A DNA stretch of 64,000 bases from G963665925 sp963665925 (GTDB lineage: Bacteria > Bacillota > Clostridia > Peptostreptococcales > Acidaminobacteraceae), in contig OY762511.1 of the NCBI GenBank assembly GCA_963665925.1, positions 2,480,001 through 2,544,000 of the forward strand, given 5' to 3'. Position numbers and translations under genes: made by a program. Under the pieces are notes generated by a model, which was given only the letters and a program-made list of their open reading frames with translations, searched no databases and had not been told where the DNA came from. Positions 8,359 through 16,377 of this stretch are shown in pieces; within the stretch, counting starts at the first letter, position 1; every line of letters begins with the position of its first letter.

Positions 8359-9900
8359 TTACTCGTAAATTGTAATAACATCATAAAGTGCGTCGAGATC
8401 CTCATGGGCAAGATGGGCTGTAAATGGGTAGCGATATGCTTCAGGCATCTCGCTCGCGTTGAACTGAAGCATGAGACCGTATTCATCAATGAGGAAATCC
8501 TGATTTTTGGGCAGGGCTTCAAGACTGTCAACAAAAGTGTTCTGGTTTGCATACCTGCTCTTCAGAATGCTCAGTAGGATGGGTGCGTACTCTTCGTAGC
8601 TCTTGCCTAAAAATTCTTCAAGACAGAGAGGGGCACCGGTGTCCATGTCAAATACAAGGGGCTTTTCTTTAAAAAGATGCTTTCCCGTAGAATCGGACAG
8701 GCTGGCATAAAGGGAAATGCTCAGATACTTGGAGTTTGAAAGACTCAGGTAAGTGCTCTCCCACAGGCTTGAAGAAGCAGATGAATCCGCTTTTATTTCC
8801 GATTCAAGCTGGTCCATTTCACGCAGAATGGCCGTGTTGATACGTTCGCCGATTTCAGGGTCAAGTGCGCTGGAAACCAGTGTCATGTTCTGGGTATAGT
8901 TGTCTTCCAGTCTAATAGAAGTTGAAAGCGTAAAGGGACTCTGAAGTCCAAAGGCATTATAGCTTGTGATCATGTTTCTAAGAATGTTGTTCTTGTTATC
9001 TGGAGAGACTGGACGTCTGGACTGGGTGTAAAAGGCCTTGCACAGTTGAGCGAACTCCGTATCTGGATGCTGGTCAAAAACGCCTTTTATCGCCTGATAA
9101 AAAGGACTTTCAGGATCATTCCAGTAGTCCATAGTTGCACCTTCTGGGCCATAGAAGAGCTTTGCAATCAGCCTGTTGTAGGTTTTGTTCATCCTATAGG
9201 ACAAATAATCCGATTGCCTATGTTTGATTGGGGTTTCGAGAAGCAGAATATCTTGAATCAGTGCAGTATAGTCATTATCCCTATAATAATTTGAAGGACT
9301 TTGGAGTTTGGCGCTTACTTCAATCAGCGCTTGTGCATCCTGTGAAAAGTATTTTTCAAAATCCTTCAGCCGATCCCAGTGGGTTTCAACAATAGGGGTC
9401 TCCTCGTAAGTGACCATATGCAGGTAACAGTCTGATAAATTCTGATACGCACTTCGAATATCTTGATTCTCTATATTCTGAATGGCCGCATCAGACCAGG
9501 TATTGTTCATTTGCCAAAAGCCTTCAATGCGACCATCAAAGAGCATGTTGGTCCAGTCCTTTGCAATTTCCGCCTGAGACAGAAGCAACCTTGAAAGTAC
9601 GATGTCAGCTTCATCAGGGGCGGCGCTTGGTAGACTTGACTGCATGAATGCAATCATATCATGAGCCGTCGGATGTGCGGTGATCATTTCAGAAAAGTCT
9701 TGTATAAAAAATCTATTTTCACATATAGCCTCACTTGTTGCGGAAGTATCCGAGTGCTCTGATTCATGGACAGATACCTGACTCGAACTGCCTTTAGAAT
9801 CTGTCGGACGCATAGTATCATCAGCTGACTGCGCCGAACTGCATCCCATCAGCAATATGCTGCAGGCACATGCGGTCATGATGACCTTACCGATTTTCAT
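8359..9900 (-). CDS. lipoprotein with C-terminal DUF3298-like domain
   Basis: Start chosen at 9900, where AAAGGAG precedes the ATG. The frame is open 7 codons further upstream. The 513-residue protein begins with a lipoprotein signal peptide ending in LLMGCSS, followed by a Ser/Thr/Asp-rich linker. The last ~100 residues (LVFDMDTGAPLCLEEFLG, then FLIDEYGLMLQFNASEMPEAY) resemble the DUF3298/RsiV-type extracellular domain, in some proteins a lysozyme-binding module. The central ~350 residues are not recognised. Predicted to sit on the outer face of the cytoplasmic membrane. It follows the MATE gene on the same strand. Confidence 0.65.
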   Translation of the reverse strand: MKIGKVIMTACACSILLMGCSSAQSADDTMRPTDSKGSSSQVSVHESEHSDTSATSEAICENRFFIQDFSEMITAHPTAHDMIAFMQSSLPSAAPDEADIVLSRLLLSQAEIAKDWTNMLFDGRIEGFWQMNNTWSDAAIQNIENQDIRSAYQNLSDCYLHMVTYEETPIVETHWDRLKDFEKYFSQDAQALIEVSAKLQSPSNYYRDNDYTALIQDILLLETPIKHRQSDYLSYRMNKTYNRLIAKLFYGPEGATMDYWNDPESPFYQAIKGVFDQHPDTEFAQLCKAFYTQSRRPVSPDNKNNILRNMITSYNAFGLQSPFTLSTSIRLEDNYTQNMTLVSSALDPEIGERINTAILREMDQLESEIKADSSASSSLWESTYLSLSNSKYLSISLYASLSDSTGKHLFKEKPLVFDMDTGAPLCLEEFLGKSYEEYAPILLSILKSRYANQNTFVDSLEALPKNQDFLIDEYGLMLQFNASEMPEAYRYPFTAHLAHEDLDALYDVITIYE

Positions 9901-9981
9901 ATGATTAGCTCCTTTCGACATCCTATAAATTGTAAGAAAAAGATGTGTCCTTTGTGTGTAGAAAGGATTAAAATAACATAT

Positions 9982-11331
9982 CTAAATACGAATATTCGTC
10001 CATTTTTTACTGTTAAAACGCTTTAGGATGACTGTACAGAATATCACAAATGAAAGGATTTCAGCAATCCATATGCCTGCAATGCCCATATTCAGCCAGA
10101 CGATTGAGGCGTATGATAAGGGCACAAATATAATCCAAAGTCTCATAATGGTAATATACATGACAGTTTTTGTATCTCCAGCACCGCGCAGCGCACCCGA
10201 AATTCCAATCATAAAGTTAAGAAGGGGTTGATTCACAGCCATGAGGAGCATGGTCATAATTGAGGCATCAATCACTGTTGAATCGGTTGTGAATACATGT
10301 AAAATGGGAACTCTGAAAACCAGAAACAGAAATCCGGCGATGAAACCCCAGGCAACAGCAAGACCGTATGAGACTGTTCCGACTTCGATTGCCTTTTCCT
10401 TATCCTGCTCACCGAGGGATTTCCCAACCAGAGTTGCAGCAGCAATAGATATGCCAACAGCAGGCATAAAGGAGATGGATTCGATATTGATCAGTATTCT
10501 GAAAGCTGCTTCGGAAGTCGTTTCCAGCTTGGAAATGAAAACACCAATGACCAGAAATGCTGTTTGCATGAGCCCCTGCTCCATGGCTCCGGGCAGGCTG
10601 ATGCGTATGAGTGGCTTCAATATGTCGCTTTGAAATGCCATCAGGCGGAGTTTCAGTTTCACGCGGTCATGGAGCTTAAAGCAGATGAAGGCATAAGCGA
10701 TGACTGCAAGGATCCTAGATAGTGTTGTTGAAAGTGCAGCGCCTGCGATGCCCATTTCAGGGAAAATCCAAACCCCTTTAATGAGGACGTAATTGCCTAT
10801 GATGTTCAAGATGTTCGCTATACCCGTAATAATCATAGGGGTCATTGTATCTCCTGCACCTCTGAGAATGGATGCAAATGAAAATGACAGGAACATGGCC
10901 AGCATGCCGTAGGCAATTATGGAGAAGTAGGCATCAATCATTTGAGAGACTTCTGGTGTTGTGTCGAATATCATGAAAATATTCCCTTTAAATAGTAGGG
11001 ATAAAATCATGATGACAAGTCCTATGATACCGTTTAGGAGAACTGTCTGGCTCCCGGCGCGATTGAGGCGGTCAAAATTATGTTCACCGAAGCTTCTTGA
11101 CACCAGAGCCGTAGCACCTGTGTTGAAGGATGTGAATACAAAGATCAGAGTGTACATGATGCTGTTGGCAAATCCAGCAGCAGCGAGACCTGAGTCCCCG
11201 ATGAAACGGCTGATCATAATTGTATCAGCAACGCCAAGCAGTGTATTGAGCGCCATTTCCATGATGGCGGGCATTGCCATTGTCAAAATGCTGAGAATGA
11301 GCATGCGTTTGTCTTTAAAGGTCTTAAACAT
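9982..11331 (-). CDS. MATE family efflux transporter
   Basis: 449 residues with about 12 membrane segments in two related halves. Characteristic stretches are GVADTIMISRFIGDSGLAA near the N-terminus and LRGAGDTMTPMI in the first half, with a counterpart LRGAGDTKTVMY in the second. AAGGAG precedes the ATG. It is a Na+- or H+-coupled exporter of cationic drugs or metabolites, substrate not predictable. It is divergent from the glycerol operon, and the 346-base region between them contains the sigma-54 promoter. Confidence 0.9.
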   Translation of the reverse strand: MFKTFKDKRMLILSILTMAMPAIMEMALNTLLGVADTIMISRFIGDSGLAAAGFANSIMYTLIFVFTSFNTGATALVSRSFGEHNFDRLNRAGSQTVLLNGIIGLVIMILSLLFKGNIFMIFDTTPEVSQMIDAYFSIIAYGMLAMFLSFSFASILRGAGDTMTPMIITGIANILNIIGNYVLIKGVWIFPEMGIAGAALSTTLSRILAVIAYAFICFKLHDRVKLKLRLMAFQSDILKPLIRISLPGAMEQGLMQTAFLVIGVFISKLETTSEAAFRILINIESISFMPAVGISIAAATLVGKSLGEQDKEKAIEVGTVSYGLAVAWGFIAGFLFLVFRVPILHVFTTDSTVIDASIMTMLLMAVNQPLLNFMIGISGALRGAGDTKTVMYITIMRLWIIFVPLSYASIVWLNMGIAGIWIAEILSFVIFCTVILKRFNSKKWTNIRI

Positions 11332-11526
11332 GATGAGCTCCTTGTGAGGTCGACAACGTCGGAACGTTTGTTCGTTAAAAATATTTTTACGTATGCCTAA
11401 TTATAAGTGCAAAGCTTAAAAATATCAACTGTGAAATAAAAATATACTACATTTATTGAAGTATCCAAAATATGTTACCAGTCTGTGATAAAATATGAGT
11501 AGCATAGCCTAAATTAAGTAAGTTGT

Positions 11527-11584
11527 TGATACATTTTACCAACGGAGTGTGAATTTTCAGAAAATTCGTTGGTAATAAGTATCA
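11527..11584. promoter_or_regulatory. large imperfect inverted repeat, candidate activator-binding site (distal)
   Basis: Two 18-base arms (11527-11544 and 11567-11584) match at 16 of 18 positions. The best part is TTACCAACG/CGTTGGTAA. The space between holds a perfect 7-3-7 palindrome, GAATTTT-CAG-AAAATTC (11551-11567). The centre lies about 104 bases upstream of the predicted sigma-54 start site, the usual distance for an enhancer-binding protein site. Binding by the activator at 18038-19435 is inference. Confidence 0.55.
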
Positions 11585-11585
11585 G

Positions 11586-11630
11586 GAAAACCTTTTGTTA
11601 TCCCAAAAAGCTGGGATAATAGCGGTTTTC
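11586..11630. promoter_or_regulatory. nested inverted repeat just upstream of the sigma-54 promoter
   Basis: TTATCCCA (11598-11605) and TGGGATAA (11612-11619) form a perfect dyad, enclosed by GAAAACC (11586-11592) and GGTTTTC (11624-11630). There is no T-run, so it does not look like a terminator. It is centred about 55 bases upstream of the predicted start, so it could be a second activator site, a repressor site or a bending-protein site. Confidence 0.45.
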
Positions 11631-11636
11631 GAAACT

Positions 11637-11651
11637 TGGCACGCTAATTGC
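11637..11651 (+). promoter_or_regulatory. sigma-54 (-24/-12) promoter of the glycerol operon
   Basis: TGGCACG (11637-11643), four bases, then TTGC (11648-11651). The invariant GG and GC are exactly 10 bases apart. This matches the RpoN consensus TGGCACG-N4-TTGC at every position. The predicted start site near 11663 leaves only about 15 bases before the GTG of glpP, enough for its AGGAGG site. A sigma-54 activator gene closes the operon. Confidence 0.8.
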
Positions 11652-11677
11652 TTTATAAAAAGGCAGGAGGAGATTCA

Positions 11678-12244
11678 GTGGGAAATTTGTTAACGCAGCG
11701 TTTAATTGAGAATCCTATCATAGCAGCAATAAAATCAGTTGATAAACTGGATGATGCACTGGGGTCCAGTGTCGAAATCATTTTTTTACTTACTGGTGAT
11801 GTATTCAATTTGAAAGACATGGTCGAGCGCATTCATAAGCGTAGAAAGAAAGCGTTTATCCATATTGATCTGATTGAAGGAATCACCGCAGATGCTGTAG
11901 GTCTTCGATACATATGCGAAAAGGTACAGCCTGATGGTATTATTACGACTAAAGGTCATCTGATTAAAACTGCTAAGAAGATGAAAGTGGTTACAGTTCA
12001 ACGTCTGTTTTTACTGGATTCGCTGAGTCTTGACACCGGTATTCAATCTATCAAAACCCATGATCCTGATGCAGTTGAGATTTTGCCAGGCGTCATGCAC
12101 AAGGTTACCCGTGAAATTGTTGAGAGCAGTAATAAGCCAATCATCGCGGGTGGTCTGATCAAGGACAAAGAAGATGTCATTCAGAGTCTGAAGGCAGGCG
12201 CCATGGGTATATCTACAAGTGCGGCAGAGATCTGGGAACTCTAA
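11678..12244 (+). CDS. glpP: glycerol-responsive antiterminator GlpP
   Basis: 188 residues from the GTG at 11678, preceded by AGGAGG at 11665-11670. The frame is open ten codons earlier but without a site. The sequence (NPIIAAIKS near the start, AFIHIDLIEGI, KPDGI-like QPDGIITTKGHLI, and VEILPGVMHKV followed by PIIAGGLIKDKEDV) is the TIM-barrel GlpP family. These proteins bind glycerol 3-phosphate and prevent termination in glp leader RNA. A candidate target, a terminator hairpin, lies between glpK and glpA at 14661-14715. First gene of the operon. Confidence 0.9.
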   Translation: MGNLLTQRLIENPIIAAIKSVDKLDDALGSSVEIIFLLTGDVFNLKDMVERIHKRRKKAFIHIDLIEGITADAVGLRYICEKVQPDGIITTKGHLIKTAKKMKVVTVQRLFLLDSLSLDTGIQSIKTHDPDAVEILPGVMHKVTREIVESSNKPIIAGGLIKDKEDVIQSLKAGAMGISTSAAEIWEL

Positions 12245-12258
12245 TGGAGGTGTAGAAT

Positions 12259-12648
12259 TTGAAGCATGTAGGGACAATTATTGGTACGGCTATCGCAGGT
12301 ATGTTCGTAATGAGCGTTTGGGGGGCATTTGCAGGCGCTTACGGTATTGGTGGTGGATGGTTCGCAGGATTTATCATCATCGGTACAATGTGGTTCATGA
12401 ATCACTGGGTTGGAATCATCAACAATGACGGTGCTTTCGTCGATATGGCGACTGGTATCGGCATGGCTGGCTTTATGCGTGGCGTGTTTGAAGGCGGCGC
12501 TGGTGCTGGTGCAGCATCTCTTCCAACGCTTCTTGTTGTTCTTCTAGGTGGAGCAACTGGCGGATTGATGGCTGTTCAGATGGAAAAAATGCTGGCAGCT
12601 AAAAAAGCTGAAGAAGAAGAAGTTTCAGTAGAAGCGAAGGGGGCATAA
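12259..12648 (+). CDS. putative glycerol transporter subunit, Lin0368-like membrane protein
   Basis: 129 residues from a TTG start with GGAGGTG just upstream. Four hydrophobic Gly/Ala-rich segments (about 5-26, 33-50, 58-80, 86-106) are followed by a short acidic/basic cytoplasmic tail. Notable motifs are GGGWFAGFIIIGTMWFMNHW and VDMATGIGMAGF. It resembles the small membrane protein family annotated in Listeria as a putative glycerol transporter subunit (Lin0368). No GlpF aquaporin is present in this operon, so this gene and the next may form the uptake system. Transport function is inferred from operon context. Confidence 0.7.
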   Translation: MKHVGTIIGTAIAGMFVMSVWGAFAGAYGIGGGWFAGFIIIGTMWFMNHWVGIINNDGAFVDMATGIGMAGFMRGVFEGGAGAGAASLPTLLVVLLGGATGGLMAVQMEKMLAAKKAEEEEVSVEAKGA

Positions 12649-12652
12649 TACA

Positions 12653-12985
12653 ATGGCAGTTAACGCAATGATTACAACTTTTGCAGGTGCATTCATTTTC
12701 CCATTCCTAATTCGCCTACTTTGGGGCCCAATGTGTGACGCTTGGGGAGCTATCGGCGGTTGGATGGCAGCAGGATTTATCGTTGGTACGACTTGGTCGC
12801 TTAACCACGGCGTTGGCTTGATATTCCAATCGGGTCCAGCTTGGGTTGATATGGCATTCGCTGCATCAATTGGCCTGTTCGTTGCATCGGCGCTTTCTGG
12901 CGACAACTTCTCAAAGGGTCTTGTAAATGTATTCTTTGCACTAGTTGGCGGTACACTTGGCGGATTCATTCTATCTTGCCTGTAA
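12653..12985 (+). CDS. second small membrane protein of the putative glycerol transporter pair
   Basis: 110 residues, start ATG 5 bases after the preceding stop. Its layout mirrors the neighbour: GGWMAAGFIVGTTWSLNHGVG and VDMAFAASIGLFV parallel GGWFAGFIIIGTMWFMNHWVG and VDMATGIGMAGF in the upstream protein. The pair therefore arose by duplication and probably assemble as a hetero-oligomer. About four membrane segments. Role in glycerol entry is inferred from the position before glpK. Confidence 0.7.
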   Translation: MAVNAMITTFAGAFIFPFLIRLLWGPMCDAWGAIGGWMAAGFIVGTTWSLNHGVGLIFQSGPAWVDMAFAASIGLFVASALSGDNFSKGLVNVFFALVGGTLGGFILSCL

Positions 12986-13002
12986 AATTGAAAAGCTCGA
13001 AT

Positions 13003-13030
13003 TTGACAGCATTACGCGGTTAATTATATG
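13003..13030 (+). promoter_or_regulatory. possible internal sigma-A promoter before glpK
   Basis: TTGACA (13003-13008), 16 bases, TATATG (13025-13030). A 9-bp hairpin with one G-U pair follows at 13038-13061 (arms ATGGGGCAG and CTGTCCCAT), without a T-run. It may be a second entry point for glpK transcription or an RNA-stability stem. Confidence 0.45.
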
Positions 13031-13094
13031 ACATCGTATGGGGCAGCACAGTCTGTCCCATTTAAAAGAAGAATATTAATAGGAGGCATGCAAC

Positions 13095-14591
13095 GTGGAA
13101 AAGAAATATATCTTAGCGCTTGACCAAGGAACTACAAGCTCGAGGGCAATCATCTTTGATAAGGCTGGTAACATCATTAAGACAGCACAAAAAGAGTTCA
13201 CACAGTATTACCCTAAAGCTGGTTGGGTTGAGCATGATCCTATGGAAATTTGGGGAACACAATCAGGTGTTGCTCGTGAAGTACTTGAAACTGCTGGCGT
13301 TTCTCCACAGGAAATTGCAGCAATCGGTATTACAAATCAACGTGAAACGACTGTAGTTTGGGATAAGAACACTGGAAAACCTGTATATAACGCTATCGTG
13401 TGGCAATGCCGCCGAACTGCTTCAATCTGTGATGGTATCAAAGCTGGCGGACATGAGCAATACATCAAAGACAATACAGGTCTTGTAGTGGATGCTTACT
13501 TCTCAGGCACAAAAGTTAAGTGGATTCTAGATAACGTTGAAGGCGCTCGTGAAAAGGCTGAAGCTGGCGATTTGATCTTTGGTACTGTTGACTCTTGGCT
13601 AGTTTGGAACCTGACTCGCGGTGCAAAACACGTTACTGACTATACAAACGCTTCAAGAACAATGCTATACAATATCAAGGACCTTAAGTGGGACGACAAG
13701 ATTCTGGACATCATGGGCGTTCCTGCTTCAATGCTTCCAGAAGTTAAGCCTTCTTCAGAAGTATATGGCGTTACTGATCCAGCTACTTTCGGTGGTGCTC
13801 AGATTCCAATCGCAGGTATCGCAGGTGACCAGCAGGCAGCTCTATTTGGTCAAGCTTGCTACGGCGAAGGTATGGTTAAAAACACATACGGAACTGGTTG
13901 CTTCATGCTTATGAACACTGGTGAAAAGATGGTTCCATCTCAAAATGGCCTTCTGACAACAATCGCTTGGGGACTTGATGGTAAAGTTAACTACGCACTT
14001 GAAGGTTCAATCTTCATCGCAGGCGCATCTGTACAGTGGCTGCGTGACGAGCTTAAGCTAATTACTGACGCAGCTGATTCTGAGTACTTTGCGACTAAAG
14101 TTGACGATACAAACGGTGTATACGTAGTACCTGCATTTGCTGGTCTTGGTGCACCTTACTGGGATATGTACGCACGTGGCGCAATGGTAGGCCTGACGCG
14201 TGGTGCTAACAAAAACCACATTATCCGTGCGACACTTGAGTCTATCGCATACCAGACTCGTGACGTTATCGACGCTATGCAAGCTGACTCTGGTATTAAG
14301 CTAAGCACACTTAAGGTTGACGGCGGCGCAACTGCAAACAACTTCTTGATGCAGTTCCAGTCTGACATTCTTGGCGTTGATGTTGCACGTCCGGTTGTTG
14401 CTGAGACTACAGCTCTTGGTGCGGCTTACCTGGCTGGTCTGGCAGTTGATTTCTGGTCTTCCAAAGAAGAAATCGCTAAGAACTGGGCAGTTGACAGAAC
14501 ATTCAAGAACGAGATTCCTGAAGTTAAGCGTACTGAGCTTTATGATGGTTGGAAGCGTGCCGTTGAAAGAGCTAAGGAATGGGAATCTTAA
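13095..14591 (+). CDS. glpK: glycerol kinase
   Basis: 498 residues from a GTG start with an AGGAGG site. It catalyses ATP-dependent formation of sn-glycerol 3-phosphate in the cytoplasm. N-terminal ALDQGTTSSRAIIFD is the FGGY-kinase phosphate loop. WQCRRT, TDYTNASRTMLYNI, GIAGDQQAALFGQ, NTYGTGCFML and VDGGATANNFLMQFQ are all typical of GlpK. Length is standard. Codon use is notably more uniform than in neighbouring genes, suggesting high expression. Confidence 0.98.
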   Translation: MEKKYILALDQGTTSSRAIIFDKAGNIIKTAQKEFTQYYPKAGWVEHDPMEIWGTQSGVAREVLETAGVSPQEIAAIGITNQRETTVVWDKNTGKPVYNAIVWQCRRTASICDGIKAGGHEQYIKDNTGLVVDAYFSGTKVKWILDNVEGAREKAEAGDLIFGTVDSWLVWNLTRGAKHVTDYTNASRTMLYNIKDLKWDDKILDIMGVPASMLPEVKPSSEVYGVTDPATFGGAQIPIAGIAGDQQAALFGQACYGEGMVKNTYGTGCFMLMNTGEKMVPSQNGLLTTIAWGLDGKVNYALEGSIFIAGASVQWLRDELKLITDAADSEYFATKVDDTNGVYVVPAFAGLGAPYWDMYARGAMVGLTRGANKNHIIRATLESIAYQTRDVIDAMQADSGIKLSTLKVDGGATANNFLMQFQSDILGVDVARPVVAETTALGAAYLAGLAVDFWSSKEEIAKNWAVDRTFKNEIPEVKRTELYDGWKRAVERAKEWES

Positions 14592-14595
14592 GTAT

Positions 14596-14624
14596 TTGTA
14601 AAAACTGAGTATTTGTATTATACT
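14596..14624 (+). promoter_or_regulatory. sigma-A promoter for the glpA leader
   Basis: TTGTAA (14596-14601), exactly 17 bases, TATACT (14619-14624). It lies in the glpK-glpA gap and directly upstream of a terminator hairpin, so it would produce a short attenuated leader. Confidence 0.65.
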
Positions 14625-14660
14625 AGTAAGTAACAATTACAAATGATTGGCAAGAGTATG

Positions 14661-14715
14661 AGAGCCACGACAAATTCGTCTGCGGGAGCAGGCCAGATTT
14701 GCTGTGGCTCTTTTT
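14661..14715 (+). terminator. intrinsic terminator/attenuator in glpA leader, candidate GlpP target
   Basis: AGAGCCAC (14661-14668) pairs with GTGGCTCT (14704-14711). The stem extends inward with CAAAT/ATTTG pairs and is followed by TTTTT. It is placed between a promoter and the glycerol-3-phosphate dehydrogenase gene. In Bacillus subtilis the glpD leader carries a comparable terminator controlled by GlpP. The remaining ~200 bases to glpA hold no further gene or clear motif except the AGGAGG site. Confidence 0.7.
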
Positions 14716-14922
14716 AGTTGGGATTTTAGGACATTCAAAATGGAAAACGCGATTTGCAGCATGGGATGTGTGAGGGACGCGCGACGCTTTGTATACCTGA
14801 AATAGATATAGAATAAGGCTTTCGGGGCTGGGGTTTCTGTGAGCTGATAGCACGGTATTGAGATTTATTATGAAGCAGATAATGTGTGTGTGCTGTTTAA
14901 ATGATTAGGAGGAATAGTATCC

Positions 14923-16365
14923 ATGTACGATGTAGCAGTCATTGGAGCAGGTGTCATCGGCGCAGCGGTGGCACGGGAATTAAGCCGTTATGACATTTCG
15001 GTTGTAATGCTTGAGAGAGAGAACGATGTAGCATGTGGAACGACAAAGGCAAACAGTGCGATTGTCCATGCGGGGTATGATGCATCAGCATCATCCATGA
15101 AGGGTCAAATGAATGCCAAAGGCAATGCTATGTTTGGTGATGTCTGTAGGGATCTGGATGTGCCATTTGAACGTATTGGGTCATTGGTTGTGGCATTTAC
15201 AGATGAAGATATGGAAACCATTCAGGGACTGCTTGAAAATGGAATTAAACTGGGTGTGCCCGGTATTGAAATAATAGACAGTAAAGCCGTATATGAAATG
15301 GAGCCTAACCTGAACCCGGGAGTACGCGGAGCGCTATGGGCACCAAGTGCGGGAATTACAGAACCTTGGGAACTTGCTATTGCATACGCGGAAAACGCTT
15401 GCGAGAATGGCGCTGAGCTGAAGCTGAACTTCAATGTACAAGCCATTGAAAAAACGGTAGACGGCTTCACTGTGAAGGGTGAAGATCAAGAGATCAATGC
15501 AAAATTTGTTATCAACTGTGCAGGTGTATACGCTGACAAGGTTCATGACATGGTGGCAAGTGTACCAGAGTTCAAGATCCATCCAAGACGGGGACAGTAT
15601 TTCCTACTGGATAAGACGACAGAAGGCTTTGTAAATCACGTTGTCTTCCCATGTCCGACAAAAATGGGTAAAGGCACACTGGTTGTACCTACAGTTGACA
15701 AGAACATTCTGGTTGGTCCTGATTCTCAAGATCTTGGCATGGAAGACAAGGAAGCGGTTCAGACAACGGCAGACAGACTGCAGCATGTACGTGACCTTGT
15801 TTCTAACCTAACAACAAAGGTGCCTTTCAGAGAGCAGATTACTGAGTTCTCAGGTCTTCGTGCAGAACCGGACACAGGTGATTTCATCATAGACTGGTCA
15901 ATGGGTGTCGAGGGATTTTACAACGTGGCAGGCATTAAGTCACCAGGACTTTCTTCAGCACCAGCTATTGCAGAGCGTGTTAAGGACGCAGTCGTTGAAG
16001 CCCTTGGCGAAGTTGAAGAGAAAGCAGCATTTAATCCTGTCAGAAGACCACGTATAAAAATGGAGCACCTTTCAGATGAAGAGAAACAGGCGCTCATTGA
16101 GAAGGATCCAAGGTATGGTCGTATTATCTGCCGATGTGAAATGATTTCCGAAGGCGAGATTGTAGATGCAATCCATCGTGCGGCTGGCGGTCGAACAATC
16201 AATGGCATCAAGCGTCGTGTAAGACCTGGCGCTGGACGCTGCCAAGGCGGCTTCTGCGGTCCTAGAGTACTTGAAATCCTTTCAAGGGAACTGGGCGTTG
16301 AAGCAACAGAAATCAGACATGAAGGCAAAGAGGCAAGAGTATTGATTGGCGAAACAAAGGCCTAA
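14923..16365 (+). CDS. glpA: anaerobic glycerol-3-phosphate dehydrogenase, GlpA-type with [2Fe-2S] BFD-like domain
   Basis: 480 residues, AGGAGG site, ATG start. The N-terminal FAD fold VAVIGAGVIGAAVARELSRYD is followed by the DAO-type oxidoreductase domain (residues 1-~365). The C-terminal domain has a BFD-like cluster motif with Cys403-x-Cys405 and Cys440-x4-Cys445. It oxidises glycerol 3-phosphate to dihydroxyacetone phosphate. glpB and a DUF1667 gene follow with short or overlapping spacing and probably encode partner subunits. The quinone-linked anchor GlpC is absent here, so the electron acceptor is uncertain. Confidence 0.9.
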   Translation: MYDVAVIGAGVIGAAVARELSRYDISVVMLERENDVACGTTKANSAIVHAGYDASASSMKGQMNAKGNAMFGDVCRDLDVPFERIGSLVVAFTDEDMETIQGLLENGIKLGVPGIEIIDSKAVYEMEPNLNPGVRGALWAPSAGITEPWELAIAYAENACENGAELKLNFNVQAIEKTVDGFTVKGEDQEINAKFVINCAGVYADKVHDMVASVPEFKIHPRRGQYFLLDKTTEGFVNHVVFPCPTKMGKGTLVVPTVDKNILVGPDSQDLGMEDKEAVQTTADRLQHVRDLVSNLTTKVPFREQITEFSGLRAEPDTGDFIIDWSMGVEGFYNVAGIKSPGLSSAPAIAERVKDAVVEALGEVEEKAAFNPVRRPRIKMEHLSDEEKQALIEKDPRYGRIICRCEMISEGEIVDAIHRAAGGRTINGIKRRVRPGAGRCQGGFCGPRVLEILSRELGVEATEIRHEGKEARVLIGETKA

Positions 16366-16377
16366 GGAGGGGAAGTC

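Noticed and set aside
11527..11630. Possible riboswitch or RNA leader upstream of glpP
   Set aside because: The dyads lie upstream of the predicted sigma-54 start near 11663, so they would not be transcribed from it; they fit DNA-binding sites better and lack T-runs.
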